NCBI GenBank assembly: GCA_041398145.1
Contig: JAWKVF010000001.1
Coordinates: 806,001-870,000, forward strand
DNA from: Amphiplicatus sp041398145
Lineage (GTDB): Bacteria; Pseudomonadota; Alphaproteobacteria; Caulobacterales; Parvularculaceae
Length of the DNA: 64,000 nucleotides
Reading direction: 5' to 3'
Positions within the stretch are counted from its first letter, which is position 1; each line of letters begins with the position of its first letter. The translations under genes were made by a program, and so were the position numbers. This document shows, in pieces, positions 8,578 to 16,989 of the stretch. Under the pieces are notes generated by a model. The model ran no database searches. It had not been told where the DNA came from and saw only the letters and a program-made list of their open reading frames with translations.

Positions 8578-9596
8578 CAGTACACCAGCTCTTCATCGCT
8601 GCTTTTTGACAGGAAGATTTCACCCTCTTCCGCGAGGCGGCGCGCCAGTTCTACGATTTTGACCTGCGCCTGATCGACTTCCTTCAGCCGGGTCGGGCCC
8701 ATGATTTCGATATCGTCTTTTAAAATATTGGCCGCGCGCTCTGACATATTGGCGAAGAAATGTGCGGCGACATCCTCGCGCGCGCCTTTCAGTGCGGTCG
8801 CCAGCACCGACTTGTCGGCAAAGCGCAAAAGCATCTGCATGTCTTGCCCGTCAAGGCGAACGAGATCTTCAAACACGAACATTAGCGAGCGAATGCGTTC
8901 GGCGGCGGACGGGTTCTTGTTTTCCAGCGCATCCATGAACCGGCGTTCGACGGCGCGGTCGAAATGGTTGAAAATTTCCGCCATCGACTCATAAGGGTCT
9001 ATGTCGTGGCCGCGTGACAGCGCCGCCATGAACTCGGTGCGCAGGGTCTGTTCGATCTGGTCGAGAACGTCCTTTTGCACCGGCGCAAGGCTGAGCATGC
9101 GGTTGATGACTTCCTCGCCGAACAGCGCCGGCATCGCGCCGATGACTTTCGCCGCGTGTTCGGCGCGTATTCGCGACAGGATGACGGCGACGGTCTGGGG
9201 GTGTTCGTTGCGCAGATAGCCGGCGAGCACGCGTTCGTTCACATTGGCGAGCTTGTCCCACATCGTCTTGCCGGCGGGGCCCTTGATATCCTCAAGGATT
9301 GAATCCGCCTTGTCAGCCGGCAGCACATTGCGCAGGAAGCGCTGGGCCGACGCCGCCGACCCGGTGACGGTGCCGGTCGACGAAAGATTGGCGACGAACG
9401 AATACAGCAATTCCTCGACCACTTCGGCGGTGACAGAGCCAAGATGGCTGATGGCGATAGTCACCTCGCGCAATTCGTCCTCGTCGAACGAGGCCCAGAT
9501 CGGCTTGCTGGCTTCCTCGCCGAGCGCCAGCATGACGACGGCGGCGCGTTCAGCGCCCGAAAGGTCATTCGCGGCGGTTATGGTTTTCGCTCTCAT
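8577..9596 (-). CDS. fliG: FliG, flagellar rotor/switch protein
   Basis: FliG links the MS-ring (FliF) to the C-ring and contacts the stator. The 339 residues show the N-terminal FliF-binding part, a middle domain with the EEVINRMLSLAPV block and a C-terminal torque helix containing the charged FEDLVRLDGQDMQMLLR region. The length agrees with the family. It overlaps fliF by four bases (ATGA), which indicates coupled translation in the fliFGHN-flbD operon. Confidence 0.96.
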   Translation of the reverse strand: MRAKTITAANDLSGAERAAVVMLALGEEASKPIWASFDEDELREVTIAISHLGSVTAEVVEELLYSFVANLSSTGTVTGSAASAQRFLRNVLPADKADSILEDIKGPAGKTMWDKLANVNERVLAGYLRNEHPQTVAVILSRIRAEHAAKVIGAMPALFGEEVINRMLSLAPVQKDVLDQIEQTLRTEFMAALSRGHDIDPYESMAEIFNHFDRAVERRFMDALENKNPSAAERIRSLMFVFEDLVRLDGQDMQMLLRFADKSVLATALKGAREDVAAHFFANMSERAANILKDDIEIMGPTRLKEVDQAQVKIVELARRLAEEGEIFLSKSSDEELVY

Positions 9597-11212
9597 GACG
9601 CTTCACGAATCCAGCTTTTCAAGATGAACGACGACTCATCCGTGTGCGATTTAACGACCTCGGCGACTTTTTTCAGCGACGAGGCTTTTACCTGGCCTTC
9701 CACCTGGGCGAGATCGATCTTTGCGTCGAGCTGGCCGGCGGCGGGCGACGGCAGGGCGGTTTGCGCCGGCGCGGGTTCCAGCGTCGTCGCGGACGATGCT
9801 GGCGATGACGTTGGCGCCGCCGACATCAGCGGGCGCAACACGAATATGACAAGCGCCAGCGCGATCAGCGCCAGCGCGCCGATTTCGGCGCCGCGCATCA
9901 ACATCTCGGGTGAGAGTTGCGCGCGCGCGCCGGATGCCGGGGCGGCGGCTGCGTTCGCCGGCGACGGTTGCCGGAAAGGCATTTCAACGACTTCGACCTG
10001 GTCGCCGCGCGCGGCGTTATAGCCGATGGCCGAGCGCACCAGTGCTTCGATGCGCTGCATTTCCTCATCGCTGCGCGGCGCGGCGACAAGCGCGCCTTCG
10101 GCGCCGGGGGCGGTTGGCATGTTCAGCGCGACGGCGACCGACAGCCGGTTGACGCCGCCGATTTCGCGCACCGCGTTACGCACGGTGCGGGTCATTTCAT
10201 AATTGGTGGTTTCTTCAATGCGGCTTGCCGCTGACGTGGTCGCATCGGCGTCCGTCGCGTCGACGATTTCCGCTTCCGGCAGGGCGTTGGCGATTGTGAC
10301 GCCGCGCGAAAGCGCCGGGTCGCGTGAATTGGAATTGTCTTCAACCGTGGTCGACGACAACACGGTCTGGCTGTCGGGGTCGATGATGTTCGATGTTTCG
10401 GTGACGCGGTTGAGATCGAGATCGGCGCTCACCTGCACGCGCAGGTTCTCCGGCCCGACAATGCGCCCGACAATATCCTCGACGGTGCGGCGGATGCGGG
10501 TCTCGGTCGCGGCGATGCGCTCTTCAACGCCGCCGTTCGCCGATAACGGATCGTTATCGTTTTGTCCCGATGCGAGAAGATCGCCGGAGGCGTCGAGCAC
10601 GGTGACATTGGCCGGCGACAGGTTGGGCGCCGCCGAGGCGACAAGATTGACGATGGCGCGGACAGATTTTTTCTCAAGCCCCGCCGGCGCATCGACGACG
10701 ATGGAGGCGGTGGCGCGCTGTTTATCGCGCGAGAACAGCTCGCGTTCGGGCAAAACAAGATGCACGCGCGCTGAGCGCACCCCGGAAATGGTGGAGATCG
10801 TGCGGCCAAGCTCGCCTTCCAGCGCCCGCAGGCGGTTGATGTCCTGCTGGAACGAGGTCGCGCCCAGCGCGTCGGTCTCGTCAAAGATTTCATAGCCGAC
10901 GCCGCCGGCGTCTGGCGCGAAGCCGTCGCCCGCCAAAGCGAGCTTCAGCCGCGCAACATCGTCGCGCGGGGTCATGATGGTCACGCGGCCGCCATTTTCG
11001 CGAATGTCGTAATCGACGCCCTGCTGGTCGAGGCGCGTTGTCGCTTCCTGGGCTTCGCGCAGATCAAGATCGGCGTACAATATCGCCTTTGGCGCCTCGC
11101 CGATGCGCGCGACGATCAGGCCTAGCGCCAGCGCGACGCCGAGCGAGACGCCGACGATGACGCCAAGGCGCGCGATCCCGTAAGAACGGATCAGGTTCAC
11201 AAATTCATTCAC
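9593..11212 (-). CDS. fliF: FliF, flagellar MS-ring protein
   Basis: FliF builds the MS-ring in the inner membrane and is the first structure of the flagellum. About 540 residues: an N-terminal transmembrane helix near residues 17-37, periplasmic ring-building motifs (YscJ-like, with the LYADLDLREA stretch), a long low-complexity middle, a second transmembrane helix near 415-435 and a short C-terminal FliG-binding tail. Two GTG starts compete. The one at 11212 has GAGG nine bases upstream, while the one at 11227 has its purine run about 15 bases away, so 11212 is chosen. It is the first gene of the leftward flagellar operon. Confidence 0.93.
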   Translation of the reverse strand: MNEFVNLIRSYGIARLGVIVGVSLGVALALGLIVARIGEAPKAILYADLDLREAQEATTRLDQQGVDYDIRENGGRVTIMTPRDDVARLKLALAGDGFAPDAGGVGYEIFDETDALGATSFQQDINRLRALEGELGRTISTISGVRSARVHLVLPERELFSRDKQRATASIVVDAPAGLEKKSVRAIVNLVASAAPNLSPANVTVLDASGDLLASGQNDNDPLSANGGVEERIAATETRIRRTVEDIVGRIVGPENLRVQVSADLDLNRVTETSNIIDPDSQTVLSSTTVEDNSNSRDPALSRGVTIANALPEAEIVDATDADATTSAASRIEETTNYEMTRTVRNAVREIGGVNRLSVAVALNMPTAPGAEGALVAAPRSDEEMQRIEALVRSAIGYNAARGDQVEVVEMPFRQPSPANAAAAPASGARAQLSPEMLMRGAEIGALALIALALVIFVLRPLMSAAPTSSPASSATTLEPAPAQTALPSPAAGQLDAKIDLAQVEGQVKASSLKKVAEVVKSHTDESSFILKSWIREAS

Positions 11213-11262
11213 GGCTTTCGCCCTCACCAGCGCGACGCATTTCCCTAACCAATGGCGCCGCT

Positions 11263-11277
11263 GGGCAAAATTTGCCC
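11263..11277. promoter_or_regulatory. palindrome upstream of fliF, possible operator
   Basis: GGGCAAAATTTGCCC is a perfect 7-bp inverted repeat about one central base, 50 bases upstream of the preferred fliF start. Its position suits a FlbD or other repressor site, as FlbD represses fliF in Caulobacter. The assignment is inference. Confidence 0.4.
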
Positions 11278-11286
11278 GGTCTAGCG

Positions 11287-11301
11287 TAAATATTCCGTTA
11301 G
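11287..11301 (-). promoter_or_regulatory. possible CtrA-like site upstream of fliF
   Basis: On the minus strand this reads CTAA-N7-TTTA, matching three of four bases in each half of the CtrA consensus TTAA-N7-TTAA. fliF is a CtrA-dependent class II gene in Caulobacter. The match is imperfect, so confidence is low. Confidence 0.3.
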
Positions 11302-11334
11302 GTGACGACCATTTGCGGTGAGGAAAGTCGAAAA

Positions 11335-11372
11335 TAAAAAAGCCCGCGCCGGAAAATCATCTGGCGCGGGCC
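11335..11372 (-). terminator. rho-independent terminator after sciP
   Basis: The stem GCCCGCGCC/GGCGCGGGC (11342-11350 with 11363-11371) is a perfect 9-bp match with a 12-base loop. Read on the minus strand, it is followed by a run of T (complement of the A run at 11335-11341). It ends the sciP transcript before fliF. Confidence 0.85.
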
Positions 11373-11401
11373 TGTTCATGAACGAACAGTTAAGAGGGCG
11401 G

Positions 11402-11689
11402 CTACCGGTATTGCTGAACCCGCGTGGCGCGAAGCCCCGCCATGCCGTGTTGATCGATGGCTTTTTGCCAGCCAAGAAACTCTTCGACTGTAAGCTGGTA
11501 GCGATCACACGCTTCTTCGAGCGTCAATAGACCGCCGCGAACAGCAGAGACGACTTCGGCTTTGCGACGGATCACCCAGCGCTTTGTCGTTGGCGGCGGC
11601 AGGTCAGCCAGCGTCAACGGCAATCCGTCAGGGCCGATCACATACGGCTCTTTGGATCGCTGCGGCGCTACGTGAGAAGCGACGGTCAT
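11402..11689 (-). CDS. sciP: SciP, DUF1153 CtrA inhibitor
   Basis: SciP is a small helix-turn-helix protein that binds CtrA or its promoters and blocks CtrA-driven transcription early in the cell cycle. The 95 residues match the 90-odd of the family and show the conserved GPDGLPLTLADLPPP stretch, then TTKRWVIRRKAEVV and a DRYQLTVEEFLGW recognition helix. The ATG at 11689 fits family starts better than the upstream in-frame ATG at 11716. Its location between the fliF and hook operons fits its role with flagellar CtrA targets. A strong terminator follows. Confidence 0.93.
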   Translation of the reverse strand: MTVASHVAPQRSKEPYVIGPDGLPLTLADLPPPTTKRWVIRRKAEVVSAVRGGLLTLEEACDRYQLTVEEFLGWQKAIDQHGMAGLRATRVQQYR

Positions 11690-11789
11690 TGGCGATTGTT
11701 CCTTCAATATACGCAACTTGTAGAATGCACCATAGGCCCGGCGCTTTTAAAAAACGGCTAAATGTCAAGGTAAAATCAAGGCTAACTGA

Positions 11790-11841
11790 TTGAACGCATT
11801 TGAAGTTTTGCGTTCATTTCGGGACGGTTCATTTCGGGACG
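11790..11841. repeat. inverted repeat plus 15-bp direct repeat between sciP and flgE
   Basis: TGAACGCA and TGCGTTCA form an 8-bp inverted repeat (about 11790-11816). GTTCATTTCGGGACG then occurs twice in tandem (11812-11826, 11827-11841). The site lies just beyond the flgE stop codon, so it may act at the 3' end of the hook operon. No T run follows the stem. Confidence 0.6.
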
Positions 11842-11861
11842 GCCAAGGCCAGAAATGATCC

Positions 11862-12728
11862 TTATGCGGCGGTTTCAACGGCGGTTCGCCACAGCTCGTC
11901 CGCGACAGAAAGGACGCGCGCATTCGTCGAATAAGCGCGCTGGGTCTGGATCAGCGTCGAAAACTCCTGGCCAATGTCGACGGTGGAGGCTTCAACCGCC
12001 GCACCCTCAATCGCGCCGGCGCGGCCGCTGCGGGCGGCGGCAAGGCTCGCCACGCCGGAAAGCGTGGTCGCCATGAATGTCGTGGCGTCGCCTTCCTCTA
12101 GCCCGCTGGTGTTGGTGAACAGCGCAAGCGGGATTTGAAACAAAGGCCGGGTTTCGCCATTGGCGTAACTGGCGATGACCAAACCGTCTTCATCGACGGT
12201 GACGCCGGTCAGCGCGCCAAGCGTCGCCGCACTTGCGCCGGCGGGCGTGCGATTGATGTTGACGGTTTCAAGTCCGGCGAGCGAGCCGACCGACGCCGCG
12301 CCGCTGGCGTCGATGGTTGCGCCCTGCAAGTAAAGTCCGCTGGCGTTGACGAGATTGCCAAGCGCGTCAGGGGAAAAATCGCCGGCGCGGGTGAACAGGA
12401 AATCATTGGCAGGCGTGACGTCCTTTGAGACGACGAAGAAGCCGTCGCCGGCGATGGCGATATTGGTATGTTCATTGGTGCGCAAGATCGCGCCTTGTTC
12501 GTCGACAAGCTGGCGTGCGGCGGCGCTGACGCCGGTTCCGATGACGCCGGCGCCGACCGTCTGGTTCAGCGACGGCGCCCCGACGGGAATGAGGTCGGAA
12601 AAATCTGTGCGCACGCGCTTATAGCCGCTCGACTGGCTGTTCGCGATATTGCTCGACACCGCTTCAAGCCCCTTGGCGAAGGCGTTCAAGCCGGAAAGAC
12701 CGATAGACATTAATCCGGAAAAACTCAT
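11862..12728 (-). CDS. flgE: flagellar hook/rod protein, short FlgE-like
   Basis: The N-terminus has the flagellar axial motif (LNAFAKGLEAVSSNIANSQS, residues about 14-33) and the C-terminus the matching coiled-coil part (QEFSTLIQTQRAYSTNARV). The hook-basal body middle block AGDGFFVV is present near residue 93. FlgE forms the hook, and position directly after flgD and fliK supports that role. At 288 residues it is well below usual hook proteins (400-600) and near FlgF/FlgG rod size, so a rod function is possible. It starts directly after the flgD stop codon. Confidence 0.8.
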   Translation of the reverse strand: MSFSGLMSIGLSGLNAFAKGLEAVSSNIANSQSSGYKRVRTDFSDLIPVGAPSLNQTVGAGVIGTGVSAAARQLVDEQGAILRTNEHTNIAIAGDGFFVVSKDVTPANDFLFTRAGDFSPDALGNLVNASGLYLQGATIDASGAASVGSLAGLETVNINRTPAGASAATLGALTGVTVDEDGLVIASYANGETRPLFQIPLALFTNTSGLEEGDATTFMATTLSGVASLAAARSGRAGAIEGAAVEASTVDIGQEFSTLIQTQRAYSTNARVLSVADELWRTAVETAA

Positions 12729-13394
12729 TTACCCCTCCTGAGTTTTTGCAATGACGCGCTCAACCGCGTCGAGAGAGACCGCCCCCAGCGGCGTTTCAAT
12801 CATCGGCCCGTCTTCGCCGAAGCTGACGCCGCTGACATTGACCAGCGTTTGCGTGTTGAAGGCGGCGGGCGCGCCGGTGGCGTCAACGGCCTCAACGATC
12901 AGTCGATAGGCGCCTTCGGGCGCCGGCTTGCCGTCGGCCATCATTCCGTCCCATGCAAATTCATGTTCGCCAACCCTGTTGTCGCCGGTGAAACTCGCGA
13001 CCGCTTTGCCGGTGCTGTTGACGATCGACAGTTTCACCGCCGCCGCGCCATCGGGCAGGGAATAAGCCCACTGCGCGCCGCGACCGTCAGTATGGGCCAT
13101 ATCGCTTTCGACCATCACCGAGCGACCCAGCAGCGACAGCGCGCCGCTGCGATCCGCCGCCGCCTGCAGGCCGATCAGGGTCTCAAGATGCTGGTTGGTC
13201 TGGATGGATTGCTCGACTGAGGCGAACTGCACCAGTTGCGAGGTAAACTTCTCCGTATCAAGCGGATCGAGCGGGTCCTGATTGCGAAGCTGGGTGGTCA
13301 GCAGCGTCAGGAAGGTGTCGAAATTGTCAGTCAGTTGCGAGAAAGCGCTCGTTTGCTGCGCGTTCTGGCTGGCGGCGATGCTGGCGACGTCCAT
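12729..13394 (-). CDS. flgD: FlgD, hook-assembly cap protein
   Basis: FlgD is the scaffold cap on which the hook polymerises. The 221 residues show the family N-terminus with FDTFLTLLTTQLRNQDPLDP (about 25-44) and EKFTSQLVQFASVEQ, then a FlgD Ig-like/Tudor domain with FAWDGMMADGKPAPEG. It lies 12 bases after fliK and abuts flgE, forming a fliK-flgD-flgE operon. Confidence 0.95.
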   Translation of the reverse strand: MDVASIAASQNAQQTSAFSQLTDNFDTFLTLLTTQLRNQDPLDPLDTEKFTSQLVQFASVEQSIQTNQHLETLIGLQAAADRSGALSLLGRSVMVESDMAHTDGRGAQWAYSLPDGAAAVKLSIVNSTGKAVASFTGDNRVGEHEFAWDGMMADGKPAPEGAYRLIVEAVDATGAPAAFNTQTLVNVSGVSFGEDGPMIETPLGAVSLDAVERVIAKTQEG

Positions 13395-13406
13395 GTCGGT
13401 CGGCTC

Positions 13407-14339
13407 CTAAATTCTGATATCAATGGCGCCGGCGCTCCACGGCGCGGCGAATGCGGCGTCATAGGCGGGCGTGGCGAGGGAATGGGCCGGGGCGGGCGCG
13501 AAATCGGTGCGCGCAAGCTCGGGTGCGGCGTCATCGCGGAATGAAAACACGAAATCGCCGTCGCTGAAGTCAAACCCGGCATTGGCCAGCGTCTGGCGCA
13601 ATGCCTGTTCGTCGCGGGCGAACATGTCGAACGCCGCCTGATTGTCGAATTTCAGCGCCAGCACGGCCTTTCCGTCATCGCCTAGGGTGAGGCGTCCTTC
13701 GACGCGGCCCATCTCCGGCGGGTCGAGGCGAAATTCGAACTGGCTCGATTTGTCGAGACGGCGCGCAAGGATCTGGGCGAAGTCGTCCGCCGCGCGGGTT
13801 TGCGCCGGCGTTGCGGCTTTTGCGGTGTCTCGCTGTTGCGCGGCAAGGCGCGCCGCGATCTGTTCGCGCGCTGAAGCGGCTGTTGCGGGGGCGGGCTTTG
13901 CGATCACCGCCGTTGCTTGCGCGCCCGCCGGCGCCGTCGCCGCCGCAATCATCGCCGGCGGCGGCGCGGCGATCGTGCTTTGAGAATTCGCCGGCGCGGC
14001 GGTCTGCGCATTCGCGGGCGCCGGGCCTGCCTGCGCCAAGTCGCCGTTTTGCCCGGCCGCGCCGGCTTTCACGTCTGGCGATGGCGGCGTTTGCGCATCC
14101 GCATTCGCTTGCGCACCCTGTCGCTCGCCTTGCGTCGGCTGCGCGGTTGCGCTCGCCGCGCCCTTTGGCGTTGCGCCATGGGTCTGTAAAGATTGCGAAG
14201 CCTGACGTTCAAGCGAGGCTGACGCCATGGCGTAGGAAAACCCGCCGTCCTCGCCAGCGCGCTCATCGCGCGGCGCGGGGCGTTGCGCTTTCATCGCTAG
14301 CGCAGCTGTGGCGGCGCTGATCTGGCTTGCTTCGCTCAT
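13407..14339 (-). CDS. fliK: FliK, hook-length control protein
   Basis: FliK measures hook length and switches export specificity. The protein (about 310 residues) has a long Ala/Pro/Gln-rich central part typical of the ruler region. Its C-terminal Flg_hook domain contains FRLDPPEMGRVEGRL and a following hydrophobic/acidic stretch ending in DGDFVFSF. The ATG at 14339 (MSEASQIS) is chosen over an in-frame ATG at 14375. That upstream codon overlaps the proposed sigma-54 promoter, so it cannot be the start if the promoter is real. It is first in the leftward hook operon. Confidence 0.88.
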   Translation of the reverse strand: MSEASQISAATAALAMKAQRPAPRDERAGEDGGFSYAMASASLERQASQSLQTHGATPKGAASATAQPTQGERQGAQANADAQTPPSPDVKAGAAGQNGDLAQAGPAPANAQTAAPANSQSTIAAPPPAMIAAATAPAGAQATAVIAKPAPATAASAREQIAARLAAQQRDTAKAATPAQTRAADDFAQILARRLDKSSQFEFRLDPPEMGRVEGRLTLGDDGKAVLALKFDNQAAFDMFARDEQALRQTLANAGFDFSDGDFVFSFRDDAAPELARTDFAPAPAHSLATPAYDAAFAAPWSAGAIDIRI

Positions 14340-14369
14340 GCCATGTGTTTCTGAATTGCGCGTTGGTAT

Positions 14370-14387
14370 TGGCAATCGGCGCGCCAG
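14370..14387 (-). promoter_or_regulatory. candidate sigma-54 promoter of fliK-flgD-flgE
   Basis: On the minus strand TGGCGC-GCCGA-TTGCC fits the TGGCAC-N5-TTGC consensus, with GG and GC separated by exactly ten bases (GG at 14384-14385, GC at 14372-14373). It predicts a start about 20 bases before fliK. The divergent flgK promoter has the same GCCGA spacer. Confidence 0.65.
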
Positions 14388-14446
14388 TTGGCGATTGGCG
14401 CAAATACTGGCGAAACATGATTAAGCGCAATTAACGAAAACTGGCG

Positions 14447-14462
14447 GGCGGAATATTCCGCC
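14447..14462. promoter_or_regulatory. 16-bp perfect palindrome between the divergent hook promoters
   Basis: GGCGGAATATTCCGCC lies between the two sigma-54-type promoters in the 364-base fliK-flgK gap. Its place fits an activator (FlbD) or architectural-protein site shared by both operons. TTAA-N6-TTAA just before it (14421-14434) resembles a CtrA box with a spacer one base short. Confidence 0.45.
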
Positions 14463-14483
14463 TGCAGAATTTTCCTACTGCGT

Positions 14484-14499
14484 CAATTCCTGCCGGGCG
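14484..14499 (+). repeat. 16-bp direct repeat, copy A, upstream of flgK promoter
   Basis: CAATTCCTGCCGGGCG occurs here, 35 bases before the -24 element, and again at 14675-14690 just before the flgK ribosome-binding site. Exact 16-base recurrence around one promoter suggests protein-binding sites, possibly for FlbD (inference). Confidence 0.55.
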
Positions 14500-14533
14500 T
14501 TCAGAACGGATGCGGCAGCCGGTGTCGGCGCGC

Positions 14534-14550
14534 TGGTTCGCCGATTGCAA
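14534..14550 (+). promoter_or_regulatory. candidate sigma-54 promoter of flgK-flgL
   Basis: TGGTTC-GCCGA-TTGCA matches the -24/-12 consensus, with GG (14535-14536) and GC (14547-14548) ten bases apart. It implies a leader of about 140 bases before flgK, which holds the second copy of a 16-bp repeat. Confidence 0.65.
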
Positions 14551-14674
14551 TTTAACCGGGCGACAAATCAATGCAGGGCCAAGGCTCATGATGAAAACCG
14601 CATTTTTGCTGGCGTTCACAGCAGGCATAGCGCACCGGTCGGCGAAATTTGCCGTGCGCATTTTGCCGGGCGGG

Positions 14675-14690
14675 CAATTCCTGCCGGGCG
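14675..14690 (+). repeat. 16-bp direct repeat, copy B, in the flgK leader
   Basis: This is the second exact copy of CAATTCCTGCCGGGCG. With the preceding bases it also forms TTGCC-GGGCG-GGCAA (14666-14680), a short inverted repeat. It ends 13 bases before the flgK ATG, so it could also affect translation. Confidence 0.55.
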
Positions 14691-14703
14691 GGGAGGGCCA
14701 GTC

Positions 14704-16059
14704 ATGAGCCTCAACGTCGCGATGAACATCGCCCTTTCCGGGCTGTTCGCCAATCAGCGCGCGCTCGCCGCGACGTCTGAAAACATCGCCAATGTCAACA
14801 CGGCGGATTTTGCCCGCCGTGAAGTGACTTTCGCGACCGACGCCATTCCCAACCAGTTCTCCGGTGTTGACGTCAACATTGCGCGCGCCGCCGTAAACCG
14901 GTTTTTACAGGGCGCGGTTTATTCCGGCTCGGCTGACGCCGCCGGGTCGTCGGTGATCGCCGATGCGCTGTCGCGCATTGACGCCTCGCTCGGCGCGCCG
15001 GGCGATAACATCTCTTTCGCCAACAAACTCGACGAGGCGTTTTCGGCGCTGGCGGTGTTGTCGGCGGCGCCGGACTCAACCGCGGCGAAAGCCGATGCAC
15101 TGTACGCGCTTGACGAGGCGTTTGCGTCTTTCGCGCGCACGCAAAACGCCATCGCCGCTGAAAGCGACGGGGCGCTGTCGCGTCTCGACGCCGACGTGAC
15201 CCGCGTCAACGCGCTGCTTGAAGATATTTACCGTTTCAACCAGGTCGCGCCTGATAGCGACGGCGCGGGCGATCTGCTCGACCAGCGCCTGCGTGAACTT
15301 TCTGAACTGATGCCGATCAATGTCGTACGCGGCGATGACGGCCGCGTCGAAGTGGCGACGACCGGCGGCACGGTGCTCGCCAATTCCGCCGGTTATTCAG
15401 CGCTGGGCGTCACCGCCGGGCCGCCGACGCTGATCTCGCTTTCCTCGGTCGATCCGGCCAGCGGCGCGTCGTTGCTGGTCAACGCCGATTTCGGCGCGAA
15501 CATCACGTCCGGCGAAATAGGCGGCCTGCTGACATTGCGCAACACCGACTTGCCGGCGCTGTCGGCGCTGGTCGAAGCGACGGCCCGCGGCGTCGCCGAC
15601 CAGTTGAATGCGGTTTACGCCGGCAACGCCGTTGCGGGGTCTGTTGCGTTGACGTCGTCGCCGCTGATCGTTGAAAACGCCGGCGTGTTTTCGGTCGACG
15701 CCGCCTTGCTCGCCGATCCTGACAGTTTCGCGAACGCGCGCCCGGCCGGCGGCGCGGTTGCGGGCGCCAATGACGGAACCGGCGCGGCGGCGCTTGCCAA
15801 TGTCAGCGCCAGCGTTGAAACGCGCGCCGTCGCCGACACCATCGCGCAGATCGGGTCGGCGGCGAAAAACGCCGAACTTTCCGCCTCGACCGATCAGGCG
15901 ATTTCGGCCGAGCTTTCCGCGCGCGCCAGCGCCGACAGCGGCGTCAATCTCGACGAGGAATTGTCGAATCTCATACTTTATCAGCGCGCTTACGCCGCCA
16001 ACGCCCGCGTCATCGCGGCGGTCGACGAGCTTTGGCAGTCGCTGCTGCAAATTCTGTAA
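14704..16059 (+). CDS. flgK: FlgK, hook-associated protein 1
   Basis: FlgK joins hook and filament. The 451 residues carry the axial N-terminus (LSGLFANQRALAATSENIAN, about 10-29) and the C-terminal partner (LSNLILYQRAYAANARVIAA), with a FlgK-type middle containing the DLLDQRLRELSELMPINV block. The ATG at 14704 has GGAGG seven bases upstream. The frame is open further upstream, but that stretch is the promoter and leader. It is followed 12 bases later by flgL. Confidence 0.93.
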   Translation: MSLNVAMNIALSGLFANQRALAATSENIANVNTADFARREVTFATDAIPNQFSGVDVNIARAAVNRFLQGAVYSGSADAAGSSVIADALSRIDASLGAPGDNISFANKLDEAFSALAVLSAAPDSTAAKADALYALDEAFASFARTQNAIAAESDGALSRLDADVTRVNALLEDIYRFNQVAPDSDGAGDLLDQRLRELSELMPINVVRGDDGRVEVATTGGTVLANSAGYSALGVTAGPPTLISLSSVDPASGASLLVNADFGANITSGEIGGLLTLRNTDLPALSALVEATARGVADQLNAVYAGNAVAGSVALTSSPLIVENAGVFSVDAALLADPDSFANARPAGGAVAGANDGTGAAALANVSASVETRAVADTIAQIGSAAKNAELSASTDQAISAELSARASADSGVNLDEELSNLILYQRAYAANARVIAAVDELWQSLLQIL

Positions 16060-16071
16060 GGGATCGTTTCC

Positions 16072-16989
16072 ATGACCCGCATTTCCGATCTTGGTTTTCA
16101 GCAGATCCTGCTTTCAAGCTTCCAGCGCGCGCAATCCTCGGCGCAGGATCGCCAGATTCAACTGGCGACCGGCAAGATTTCCGACAGCTATGGCGGCATC
16201 GGCGCGGCGACGGCGCAATTGCTGACCTCGGAAGGCGTGATGACGCGCGCAACCGGGTATCAGGCGGCGGCCAACATCGCCGCGACGCGGTTCCAGACAC
16301 AGGAAGCGGCGCTGACCGAAATCGCCGACAGCGTCGCGCGCCTGCGCGCCGATATCGTCACCACGCTGGCGACCGGCTCGGCGCAATTGCTGACGCCGGA
16401 ATTTGAAACCGAGGCCCAGCGCATACTCGGCGCGCTCAACACTTCGGTCGGCGGGGTTTACGTGTTCGGCGGCGTAGACGGAACCATACCGCCGGTGAAC
16501 GCGACGACGCTTGCCGATATCGCCGGCGCCGCCAACACCAACACGCTGTTCAATAATGCGGCGCGCACGCAAATGCTGGTCGAGGAAGGCGCGTTTGTCG
16601 ATGGCGGCGCGGTGGCCAGCGACGTCGCCAGCGATTTGCTGGCGCGGCTGAAGGATTTCGCCGACGCGCCCGCGAGCCTTGGCGCCTTTTCCGGCACGCC
16701 GACAGCGGCGCAAAGCACGTTCCTGACACAGATGATCGCCGATCTCGACGCCATCTCGGCCCGGCTTTATGACGAGCTTGGCTATAATGCGATCGCCCAG
16801 GGTCAGACCGACGCGGCGCTGACCCGCAACACCCAGCGCCGCGATCTTGCAGAGATCGTCGCCGCCGAGATTGAAAATGTCGACCTTGCCGAGGTCGTCT
16901 CGCGTCTCAATCAGGACCAGATCGCGATTGAAGCCGCCGCGCAGGCGCTGGCGCAATCGCGCGAGCTGTCGCTGCTCAATTACCTTTAG
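16072..16989 (+). CDS. flgL: FlgL, hook-associated protein 3 (flagellin-like)
   Basis: FlgL is the second hook-filament junction protein. The 305 residues show a flagellin-type N-terminal helix (LGFQQILLSSFQRAQSSAQD) with the LATGKISDSYGG motif and a C-terminal helix ending in SRELSLLNYL. The length suits FlgL, and cotranscription with flgK supports it over a flagellin. A ribosome-binding-like AAGGGA lies before the ATG. Its stop overlaps the end of the convergent sulfotransferase gene by four bases. Confidence 0.88.
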   Translation: MTRISDLGFQQILLSSFQRAQSSAQDRQIQLATGKISDSYGGIGAATAQLLTSEGVMTRATGYQAAANIAATRFQTQEAALTEIADSVARLRADIVTTLATGSAQLLTPEFETEAQRILGALNTSVGGVYVFGGVDGTIPPVNATTLADIAGAANTNTLFNNAARTQMLVEEGAFVDGGAVASDVASDLLARLKDFADAPASLGAFSGTPTAAQSTFLTQMIADLDAISARLYDELGYNAIAQGQTDAALTRNTQRRDLAEIVAAEIENVDLAEVVSRLNQDQIAIEAAAQALAQSRELSLLNYL

